Of a stretch of DNA of 64,000 nt, positions 57,059 to 64,000 are shown piece after piece. Each line of letters begins with the position of its first letter. Position 1 is the first letter of the stretch. Source of the DNA: Pseudomonas viridiflava (GTDB taxonomy: Bacteria > Pseudomonadota > Gammaproteobacteria > Pseudomonadales > Pseudomonadaceae). Under the pieces are notes generated by a model, which had not been told where the DNA came from, made no database searches, and saw only the letters and a list, made by a program, of their open reading frames with translations. The DNA lies in NCBI RefSeq assembly GCF_001642795.1, contig NZ_LKEH01000047.1:371162-435161 (forward strand), read 5' to 3'. A program made the position numbers and the translations under genes.

Positions 57059-57853
57059 TCACTCTTCGATGTTGCCCATCGCGGTGGTGTTGAAGCCGCC
57101 GTCGACGTACATGATCTCACCGCTGATGCCCGAGGCCAGATCGGAGCACAGGAACGCGCCTGCGTTGCCGACTTCGTCGATGGTCACGTTGCGACGCAGA
57201 GGGGTCTGCGCTTCGTTGGCGGCCAGCATCTTGCGGAAGTTCTTGATGCCCGACGCTGCCAGCGTACGGATCGGACCTGCCGAAACCGCGTTGACGCGCG
57301 TGCCTTCAGGACCGAGGCTGCCAGCCAGGTAACGAACACCGGCTTCCAGACTCGCCTTGGCCATGCCCATCACGTTGTAGTTAGGCATGGTGCGCTCTGC
57401 GCCCAGGTACGACAGGGTCAGCAGGCTGCCATTGCGGCCTTTCATCATTTCGCGGCCGGCCTTGGCCAGTGCCACGAAGCTGTAGGCGCTGATGTCGTGA
57501 GCGATGCGGAAGCCATCACGGGTGGTGGCTTCGGTGAAGTCGCCATCGAGCTGGTCGCCCGGCGCGAAACCTACCGAGTGCACGATCACGTCCAGGCCGT
57601 CCCACTTCTTGCTCAGCTCTTCGAAGACCTTGTTGATCTCTTCGTCGCTGGCCACGTCGCAAGGGAAGCACAGTTCAGGGCCCGAGCCCCAGCCTGCGGC
57701 GAACTCTTCGACACGACCCTTGAGTTTGTCGTTCTGGTAGGTGAAAGCAAGCTCTGCACCTTCACGATGCATGGCGGCAGCGATGCCGGATGCGATGGAC
57801 AGTTTACTGGCGACACCGACGATCAGGACGCGCTTACCGGCGAGAAAACCCAT
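57059..57853 (-). CDS. fabI: Enoyl-[acyl-carrier-protein] reductase (NADH)
   Basis: The 264-residue short-chain dehydrogenase performs the last reduction of type II fatty acid elongation and is the triclosan-target class. It has [13 protein letters not shown] near the N-terminus, [11 protein letters not shown], the active-site Tyr-x6-Lys YNVMGMAK and [18 protein letters not shown]. It starts 18 bp after the yejF stop with AGAGGA upstream, so it may be read through from the Yej operon. Confidence 0.95.
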   Translation of the reverse strand: MGFLAGKRVLIVGVASKLSIASGIAAAMHREGAELAFTYQNDKLKGRVEEFAAGWGSGPELCFPCDVASDEEINKVFEELSKKWDGLDVIVHSVGFAPGDQLDGDFTEATTRDGFRIAHDISAYSFVALAKAGREMMKGRNGSLLTLSYLGAERTMPNYNVMGMAKASLEAGVRYLAGSLGPEGTRVNAVSAGPIRTLAASGIKNFRKMLAANEAQTPLRRNVTIDEVGNAGAFLCSDLASGISGEIMYVDGGFNTTAMGNIEE

Positions 57854-57871
57854 GTGTTGTTCCTCTTCAGG

Positions 57872-59482
57872 TTAATCGACAGCGACTGGTGCCAAAAAGG
57901 CGGCTTCCAGAAGCTGCTGTGTGTAAGGATGTTGCGGTGCGGCAAAAACAGCCTGCGCCGCACCCTGTTCGACCACTTGGCCTTGCTTGACCACCATCAG
58001 TTGGTGGCTCAGCGCTTTGACGACAGCCAGGTCATGGCTGATGAACAAATACGTCAGGTTGTACTTGGTTTGCAGCGAGCGAAGCAGCTCGACCACCTGG
58101 CGCTGCACTGTCCGGTCGAGCGCCGAAGTCGGCTCGTCCAGCAGTATCAGTGCCGGCTTGAGCACCAGGGCTCGGGCAATGGCAATCCTCTGTCGCTGAC
58201 CACCAGAGAACTCGTGAGGGTAGCGGTGCCGGGTTTCCGGATCCAGACCTACTTCCCTGAGTGCTTCGATGATCGCCGTTTCCTGCTCGGCGGCTGTCCC
58301 CATGTTGTGAATGCGCAGGCCTTCGCCAACGATATCACTCACCGACATGCGCGGGCTCAGGCTGCCAAACGGGTCCTGGAACACCACCTGCATCTGTCTG
58401 CGCAACGGACGGACCTGTTGCTGCGACAGGGAGTCTAGCGGTTTGCCCCTGAAACGTATGGTGCCTTCGCTACCGATGAGCCTGAGAATCGCCAGGCCCA
58501 GCGTCGATTTGCCCGATCCGCTTTCACCCACGATCCCCAGTGTTTGCCCTTCCGGCAGGCTGAAGCGGATACCGTCGACCGCCTTGACGTGATCGACGGT
58601 GCGCTTTAGCAGGCCTTTCTTGATCGGAAACCAGACTTTCAGGTCTTCGACCTCGAGCAGCGGAGCACCTGCGGGGTTGGTTGAAGGACCGCCGCTGGGC
58701 TCTGCGCTGAGCAATACTTTGGTGTACGGGTGTTGCGGTGAACGGAACAGCTCTTCGCACGATGCCTGTTCGACGATGCAACCGCACTGCATGACACATA
58801 CTCGGTTGGCTATTTGCCTCACAACGTTCAAATCGTGGCTGATCAGCAGCAGCGCCATGCCCAGCCGCGCCTGCAAATGCTTGAGCAATTCGAGGATTTT
58901 CAGCTGCACGGTCACATCAAGCGCGGTGGTCGGCTCGTCGGCAATCAGCAGCTCAGGTTCGTTGGCCAGGGCCATGGCGATCATGACACGCTGGCGCTGG
59001 CCGCCTGATAGCTCGTGTGGAAGCGCTTTGAGGCGTTTGCGCGGCTCTGGTATGCCAACCAGATCCAGCAGCTCCAGCGTACGCTCAGTGGCCGCCTTGC
59101 CGGTAAGGCCCTTGTGCAGGCCCAAGACTTCGTTGATCTGCTTTTCCACTGAATGCAGCGGGTTCAACGAGGTCATCGGCTCCTGGAAAATCATGGCGAT
59201 GCGGTTGCCACGGATCGAACGCAGTTTTTTCTCTTCGACCTTCAGCAGGTCGTCGCCCGCATAACGGATGGTGCCGCTGGGATGGCTGGCGATGGGGTAG
59301 GGCAGCAGACGCAGGATCGAGTGCGCAGTCACGGATTTGCCCGAGCCACTTTCACCGACCAGGGCAAGGGTTTCGCCGCGACGGATATCGAAACTGATGT
59401 TCTCGACCACCCGTTGCCGCGAGTCGCCCGTTACGAACTCGACCGCCAGATCGCGGATTTCGATCAGATTGTCATTGTTCAT
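57872..59482 (-). CDS. yejF: Dual-domain peptide ABC transporter ATPase, YejF-like
   Basis: The 536-residue protein holds two complete ABC ATPase domains in tandem. The first has Walker A GESGSGKS (residues 43-50), LSGGQRQR and Walker B LLIADEPTTALD. The second has GESGSGKST near residue 340, FSGGQRQR and LILLDEPTSALD. It powers the YejABEF importer, which takes up oligopeptides and peptide-nucleotide antibiotics such as microcin C. The ATG with AAGGA upstream is chosen; a longer frame adds 8 residues. It starts one base after the yejE stop. Confidence 0.93.
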   Translation of the reverse strand: MNNDNLIEIRDLAVEFVTGDSRQRVVENISFDIRRGETLALVGESGSGKSVTAHSILRLLPYPIASHPSGTIRYAGDDLLKVEEKKLRSIRGNRIAMIFQEPMTSLNPLHSVEKQINEVLGLHKGLTGKAATERTLELLDLVGIPEPRKRLKALPHELSGGQRQRVMIAMALANEPELLIADEPTTALDVTVQLKILELLKHLQARLGMALLLISHDLNVVRQIANRVCVMQCGCIVEQASCEELFRSPQHPYTKVLLSAEPSGGPSTNPAGAPLLEVEDLKVWFPIKKGLLKRTVDHVKAVDGIRFSLPEGQTLGIVGESGSGKSTLGLAILRLIGSEGTIRFRGKPLDSLSQQQVRPLRRQMQVVFQDPFGSLSPRMSVSDIVGEGLRIHNMGTAAEQETAIIEALREVGLDPETRHRYPHEFSGGQRQRIAIARALVLKPALILLDEPTSALDRTVQRQVVELLRSLQTKYNLTYLFISHDLAVVKALSHQLMVVKQGQVVEQGAAQAVFAAPQHPYTQQLLEAAFLAPVAVD

Positions 59483-59483
59483 C

Positions 59484-60503
59484 TTATTTCCTTGGGTCGA
59501 AAGCATCGCGGGCGGATTCGCCGATGAACACCAGCAGGCTCAGCATCAGGGCCAGCACCGCAAAAGCGCTGATCCCCAGCCAGGGGGCCTGCAGGTTGGA
59601 TTTGCCCTGCGCGACCAGTTCGCCCAGCGAAGGCGATCCGGCAGGCAGGCCGAAGCCCAGGAAGTCCAGTGCTGTCAGGGTGCCGATCGCACCCGTGAGA
59701 ATGAACGGCATGAAGGTCATGGTCGATACCATGGCGTTGGGCAGGATGTGGCGGAACATGATCGCGCCGTTCTCCATGCCCAGTGCGCGGGCGGCACGCA
59801 CGTATTCCAGGTTGCGGCCCCGCAGGAACTCTGCACGCACCACGTCCACCAGACCCATCCAGGAGAACAGCAGCATGATACCCAGCAGCCACCAGAAGTT
59901 GGGCTGCACGAAACTGGCCAGAATGATCAGTAGGTACAGCACCGGCAGCCCGGACCAGACTTCCAGAAACCGCTGGCCCAGCAGATCGACCCAGCCGCCA
60001 TAGAAGCCCTGCAGCGCACCGGCCACCACCCCAATGATTGAGCTGAGAATCGTCAGGGTCAGGGCAAACAGCACCGAGATTCTGAAGCCATAGATTACCC
60101 GTGCCAGCACATCACGGCCCTGGTCGTCAGTGCCCAGCAGGTTCTCCCGCGACGGCGGGGCGGGAGCGGGGACTTTCAGGTCATAGTTGATGCTCTGGTA
60201 GCTGAACGGGATCGGCGCCCACAGGGTCCAGCCGTCCTTGGCCGCCAGCAGCTCCTTGATGTAGGGGCTCTTGTAGTTGGCTTCCAGCGGGAATTCACCA
60301 CCGAAGGTGGTTTCCGGATAACGCTCCAGCACCGGGAAATACCATTGGCCGTCGTAACGCACGGCCAGCGGCTTGTCGTTGGCGATCAGTTCGGCGCCCA
60401 GGCTCAGGCCGAACAGCAGCAGGAACAGCCACAGTGACCACCAGCCGCGTTTGTTGGCCTTGAAACGTTCGAAGCGGCGGCGATTGAGAGGAGACAGCTT
60501 CAT
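59484..60503 (-). CDS. yejE: Peptide ABC transporter permease, YejE-like
   Basis: The 339-residue permease of the DppC/OppC class has an N-terminal helix, a long periplasmic loop (about residues 45-125, including PETTFGGEFPLEANYKSPYI, typical of YejE), then the core TM domain and EAA loop VRAARALGMENGAIMFRHILPNA. ATG selected by family start (MKLSPLNRRR) and the adjoining yejB stop one base away. Confidence 0.93.
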   Translation of the reverse strand: MKLSPLNRRRFERFKANKRGWWSLWLFLLLFGLSLGAELIANDKPLAVRYDGQWYFPVLERYPETTFGGEFPLEANYKSPYIKELLAAKDGWTLWAPIPFSYQSINYDLKVPAPAPPSRENLLGTDDQGRDVLARVIYGFRISVLFALTLTILSSIIGVVAGALQGFYGGWVDLLGQRFLEVWSGLPVLYLLIILASFVQPNFWWLLGIMLLFSWMGLVDVVRAEFLRGRNLEYVRAARALGMENGAIMFRHILPNAMVSTMTFMPFILTGAIGTLTALDFLGFGLPAGSPSLGELVAQGKSNLQAPWLGISAFAVLALMLSLLVFIGESARDAFDPRK

Positions 60504-60504
60504 A

Positions 60505-61578
60505 TCAATGCTTCCTGCTTTCAAAGTCGATGCGCGGGTCTACCAGCGTATAAGTGATGTCGCCAATCAGCTTCACCACCAGACCCAGCAGGGTGAAAAT
60601 GAACAGCGTGCCAAACACCACGGGGTAATCGCGGTTGATGGCCGCTTCAAAACTCATCAGGCCCAGACCGTCCAGGGAGAAGATCACTTCCACCAGCAGC
60701 GAGCCGGTGAAGAAGATGCCCATGAAGGCGGCCGGGAAACCGGCAATCACCAGTAGCATTGCGTTGCGGAACACATGGCCGTACAGCACCTTGTGATTGC
60801 TCAGGCCCTTGGCCTTGGCGGTGGTGACGTACTGTTTGCTGATCTCGTCGAGAAAGCTGTTCTTGGTCAGCAGGGTCATGGTCGCGAAGTTGCCGATCAC
60901 CAGCGCAGTGACCGGCAGCACCAGATGCCAGAAGTAATCGAGAATCTTGCCCGCCGTGCTCAGCTCCTCGAAGTTGTTCGAGGTCAGCCCGCGCAAGGGG
61001 AACCAGTTGAAGTAACTGCCGCCGGAAAACACCACGATCAACAGAATCGCGAACAGGAAGGCCGGTATCGCGTAGCCGACGATGATTGCCGAGCTGGTCC
61101 AGACGTCGAAGTGGCTGCCGTGTCGGGTGGCCTTGGCGATGCCCAGCGGGATCGACACCAGGTACATGATCAGGGTGCTCCACAGCCCGAGGGAAATGGA
61201 CACCGGCATTTTCTCGACGATCAGGTCGATCACCTTGGCGTCCCTGAAGAAGCTGTCACCGAAATCCAGCGTGGTGTAGTTCTTGATCATGATCCACAGG
61301 CGTTCCGGCGCGGACTTGTCGAAGCCGTACATGCGCTCGATTTCCTTGACCAGCGCCGGATCCAGACCCTGCGCGCCCCGGTAGTTCGAACCCGCTACCG
61401 AAACCTCCGCGCCACCGCCGGCAATGCGGCTGGTTGCACCGTCGAAGCCTTCGATCTTGGCGATCATCTGCTCGACAGGCCCGCCGGGCGCGGCCTGGAT
61501 GATGATGAAGTTGATGATCAGGATCCCGAACAGGGTCGGAATGATCAGCAGCAGCCTTCGCAGAATATAGGCCAGCAT
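60505..61578 (-). CDS. yejB: Peptide ABC transporter permease, YejB-like
   Basis: The 357-residue permease of the DppB/OppB class begins [19 protein letters not shown] and has a periplasmic insertion ([13 protein letters not shown]...[24 protein letters not shown]) followed by five core helices and the EAA loop [21 protein letters not shown]. It starts one base after the upstream binding-protein stop. Confidence 0.93.
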   Translation of the reverse strand: MLAYILRRLLLIIPTLFGILIINFIIIQAAPGGPVEQMIAKIEGFDGATSRIAGGGAEVSVAGSNYRGAQGLDPALVKEIERMYGFDKSAPERLWIMIKNYTTLDFGDSFFRDAKVIDLIVEKMPVSISLGLWSTLIMYLVSIPLGIAKATRHGSHFDVWTSSAIIVGYAIPAFLFAILLIVVFSGGSYFNWFPLRGLTSNNFEELSTAGKILDYFWHLVLPVTALVIGNFATMTLLTKNSFLDEISKQYVTTAKAKGLSNHKVLYGHVFRNAMLLVIAGFPAAFMGIFFTGSLLVEVIFSLDGLGLMSFEAAINRDYPVVFGTLFIFTLLGLVVKLIGDITYTLVDPRIDFESRKH

Positions 61579-61579
61579 G

Positions 61580-63436
61580 TTATTGCTCCGTGCTCGCGGG
61601 GGCGGTCTGGTCAGGGGGGGATGAGGCTGGAACTGCCGGTTGTGCATCCGGCTTGGCCCACCACGTCATCAGGCCGATATCCGACAAGGCTTTGGCTTTC
61701 GGGTGGTCAAGGTGATTCCAGTAGGCGACGCGCCAGGTCTTGATGTGCCAGTTGGGCACAACGTAGAACCCCCACAGCAATACTCTGTCCAGCGCCTTGG
61801 TGTAAGTGATCAGGCTTTGTCTGGAATCGGCGTTGATCAGACCGCTTACCAGAGTGTCGATTGCCGGATCCTTGAGGCCTATGACATTTCGGCTGCCAGG
61901 GTTGTCAGCGCTGGACGAGTCGAAGTACACCCGCTGCTCGTTACCGGGTGAACTGGACTGCGGAAAGCTGCTGACGATCATGTCGTAGTCACGTGAACGC
62001 AGGCGGTTGATGTATTGCGACACGTCGGCGCGGCGGATCACCAGTTCGATACCTAGATCGCTCAGGTTGCGTTTGTAGGGCAGCAGAATGCGTTCGAACT
62101 CGGTCTGTGCGATCAGGAACTCCAGTTTGACCGGGTTACCCTGAGTGTCGACCATCTTGTCATCAACGATTTTCCAGCCAGCTTCCTGCAGCAGTTGAAA
62201 GGCGCGACGCTGCTGCGGACGGATCATGCCGCTGCCATCGGTGACCGGCAGCGTGAACGCTTCGGTGAACACCCGGTCCGGAATCTTGCCGCGCAATGGC
62301 TCCAGAATCTTGAGCTCTTCAGGGGAGGGCAGGCCGCTGGAGGCCATTTCCGAATTGTCGAAATAGCTCTTCGTGCGGCTGTAGGAGCCGTTGAACAATT
62401 GCTTGTTGGTCCATTCGAAATCCAGCAACAGCGTCAATGCCTCGCGCACGCGAGCGTCCTGAAACACCGGTTTGCGCAGGTTGAGCACGAAGCCCTGCAT
62501 GCCGGTCGGGTTGCCGTTCGGAAGTTCTTCCTGGATGAGTCGTCCAGCCTTGACCGCAGGTGTGTTGTACGCCGTGGCCCAGTTCTTGGCGCTGGTTTCT
62601 ATCCAGTAATCGAATTGGCCGGCTTTACCCGCTTCCAGCGCCACGGTGTTGTCGCGATAGTAATCGGTGGTCAACACGTCGAAGTTGTAAAAGCCCTTGT
62701 TTATCGGCAGGTCCTTGGCCCAGTAGTCCTTGACTCGCTCGTAGCGCACTGAACGCCCGGCTTTTACATCGACGACCTTATAGGGCCCGCTGCCCAGCGG
62801 GAAATCCAGATTGCCCTTGCTGAAATCCCGTGTGGCCCAGAAATGCTTGGGCAATACCGGCAGTTGTCCAAGGATCAGTGGCATCTCGCGGCTGCCCTTG
62901 TGCTTGAACTTGAACAGTACGCGCAGCGGGTCTTCAACGACGACCTGGTCGACATCGGCGTAGTAGCCTTTGTACATGGGCGAGCCATGCTCCATCAGTG
63001 TCTTGAAGCTGAACTCCACGTCTTCGGCACGGACAGGGTGACCGTCGTGGAAGCGTGCCTCGGGACGCAGATAGAAACGCACCCAGCTGTTGTCGGGAGC
63101 CTTCTCGATCTTGCCAGCGATCAGTCCGTATTCACTGAACGGCTCGTCAAGGCTGGCGCGGGCCAGAGTGTCGTAGATCAGACCGATATCATCTGCAGGC
63201 ACCCCCTTGTTGATGAACGGGTTCAGGCTGTCAAACCCGCCGAAACCGGCTTGGCGGAGCGTGCCACCTTTCGGGGCATCCGGGTTCACATAGTCGAAGT
63301 GCTTGAAGTCGGCCGGATATTTGGGCGCTTCGTCGTACAGCGTCACGGCGTGCTGAGGTGCAGCCTGTACCGAGCAGGCCAGGCTTGCCAACAGCAGCGC
63401 GGCTGTTCGCAGGCGCAGGGAATGCAAAGGGTTCAT
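61580..63436 (-). CDS. Periplasmic peptide-binding protein, YejA-like (second copy)
   Basis: The 618-residue family-5 extracellular solute-binding protein has a signal peptide to about residue 26 ([17 protein letters not shown]). The YejA-typical mature start is [51 protein letters not shown]. The C-terminal [23 protein letters not shown] segment is intact. It delivers peptides or microcin C-like compounds to YejBEF. Its ATG overlaps the preceding binding-protein stop by 4 bp, so two paralogous binding proteins feed one permease. Confidence 0.9.
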   Translation of the reverse strand: MNPLHSLRLRTAALLLASLACSVQAAPQHAVTLYDEAPKYPADFKHFDYVNPDAPKGGTLRQAGFGGFDSLNPFINKGVPADDIGLIYDTLARASLDEPFSEYGLIAGKIEKAPDNSWVRFYLRPEARFHDGHPVRAEDVEFSFKTLMEHGSPMYKGYYADVDQVVVEDPLRVLFKFKHKGSREMPLILGQLPVLPKHFWATRDFSKGNLDFPLGSGPYKVVDVKAGRSVRYERVKDYWAKDLPINKGFYNFDVLTTDYYRDNTVALEAGKAGQFDYWIETSAKNWATAYNTPAVKAGRLIQEELPNGNPTGMQGFVLNLRKPVFQDARVREALTLLLDFEWTNKQLFNGSYSRTKSYFDNSEMASSGLPSPEELKILEPLRGKIPDRVFTEAFTLPVTDGSGMIRPQQRRAFQLLQEAGWKIVDDKMVDTQGNPVKLEFLIAQTEFERILLPYKRNLSDLGIELVIRRADVSQYINRLRSRDYDMIVSSFPQSSSPGNEQRVYFDSSSADNPGSRNVIGLKDPAIDTLVSGLINADSRQSLITYTKALDRVLLWGFYVVPNWHIKTWRVAYWNHLDHPKAKALSDIGLMTWWAKPDAQPAVPASSPPDQTAPASTEQ

Positions 63437-64000
63437 CGGGGCTTCTCCAGAGACTTGAGCCACCACGCACGCAGCCCCAGGGTGTAGGGCGGGGTGGTGA
63501 CCATGGCGAATCGATTGCGATACGCAAGACGATGATTGTTCAGGTACCAGTTCGGAATGCTGTAGTGCTGGGACAGCAGGACGCGATCCAGCGCGCGGGC
63601 GGTGGCCACCTGCTCATCGCGGGTCTGGGCAGCCAGCAGTTTGTTCAGAAGGCCGTCGACCACCGGATTGGCGACACCTGCGTAGTTCTTGCTGCCGTGG
63701 ATGGACGCCTGGCTCGAATGAAAGTACTGCCACTGCTCCAGGCCTGGGCTGAGCGTCTGCTGCAGGGTCATGAGGATCATGTCGAAGTCGAAGCGATCCA
63801 GGCGCTGCTTGTACTGTGCGCGGTCCACGGTGCGCAGGCCCGCATTGATGCCCAGGCGGCGCAGGTCTTCGATGTAGGGCAGCAGAATGCGTTCCAGGCT
63901 GGGGTTGACCAGCAGGATTTCGAAACGCAGCGGCTGGTTGTCGGCGTTGAGCAGGCCCCTGTCGGTAAGCTTCCAGCCTGCGCTGCCCAGCAGACCCAGC
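63433..64000 (-). CDS. Periplasmic peptide-binding protein, YejA-like (partial, 5' end outside window)
   Basis: Only the C-terminal 188 or so residues are in the window; the frame stays open to the edge, reading LGLLGSAGWKLTDRGLLNADNQPLRFEILLVNPSLERILLPYIEDL from position 63999. The segment aligns with the paralogue downstream ([45 protein letters not shown]), and both end with an ALDRVLL...NWxxxxxRxAYxN region. It is the first binding protein of the Yej operon as far as can be seen. Confidence 0.88.
   Translation of the reverse strand, partial: LGLLGSAGWKLTDRGLLNADNQPLRFEILLVNPSLERILLPYIEDLRRLGINAGLRTVDRAQYKQRLDRFDFDMILMTLQQTLSPGLEQWQYFHSSQASIHGSKNYAGVANPVVDGLLNKLLAAQTRDEQVATARALDRVLLSQHYSIPNWYLNNHRLAYRNRFAMVTTPPYTLGLRAWWLKSLEKPR

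Overview
The window is chromosomal DNA of a fluorescent pseudomonad, most likely a member of the Pseudomonas syringae group. This rests on protein-level resemblance (GlnS, CysS, AcnB, ClpPX, Tig, NAD-GdhB, FabI), on the order tRNA-Arg/His/Leu - tig - clpP - clpX - lon - hupB - ppiD - fabI, on Pseudomonas-style REP elements, and on a dispersed double-hairpin repeat. Nearly all of it is core genome. I see no integrase, transposase, phage gene, CRISPR array or toxin/effector locus.

Layout. 1-2.9 kb: a small acidic protein, a stand-alone membrane domain resembling the N-terminus of quinoprotein glucose dehydrogenase behind a perfect Anr/FNR-type box, an exported lactonase and a tiny secreted protein. 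3.2-15.5 kb (minus strand): a tight MoxR-DUF58-DUF4381-BatA-BatB/C-BatD cluster, followed after only 39 bp by sbcD-sbcC-GST. 15.8-17.0 kb: an amidohydrolase and an unrecognised 119-aa protein. 17.4-22.2 kb: the giant NAD-dependent glutamate dehydrogenase. 22.4-25.3 kb: a thioredoxin-fold protein, and an EamA exporter divergent from a MocR regulator. 25.5-28.1 kb: aconitase B, preceded by a nested inverted-repeat element. 28.5-33.2 kb: DUF1289 protein, miaE, and a marR-emrA-emrB efflux operon with a readable promoter/operator. 33.4-38.0 kb: lpxH-ppiB diverging from glnS-cysS. 38.3-46.4 kb: a sigma-54 activator (AcoR type) divergent from a GlpSTPQ-DUF2160-GlpV type glycerol/polyol ABC importer with a -24/-12 promoter. 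46.5-48.0 kb: folD and three tRNAs. 48.4-57.9 kb: the protein-quality-control block tig-clpP-clpX-lon, then hupB, a tRNA-like remnant, ppiD and fabI. 57.9-64 kb: a Yej-type peptide/microcin C importer with two tandem binding proteins, the second cut by the window edge.

How genes work together. Tig, ClpXP, Lon and PpiD cover chaperoning and proteolysis from ribosome to periplasm; lon carries a sigma-32-like promoter. SbcCD is a DNA-end and hairpin nuclease. AcnB and GdhB feed the TCA cycle. GlnS and CysS charge tRNAs. The importer at 40-46 kb appears to be switched on by the divergent activator through a row of GTTCA repeats. Its two ATPases carry complementary motif losses that predict one good and one degenerate ATP site.

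Most interesting non-routine signals: the ATPase asymmetry; a 55-nt tRNA-like structure lacking an anticodon arm between hupB and ppiD; the Anr-box-controlled glucose-dehydrogenase membrane-domain gene; the GTTCA array; and the 140-bp nested inverted repeat upstream of acnB.
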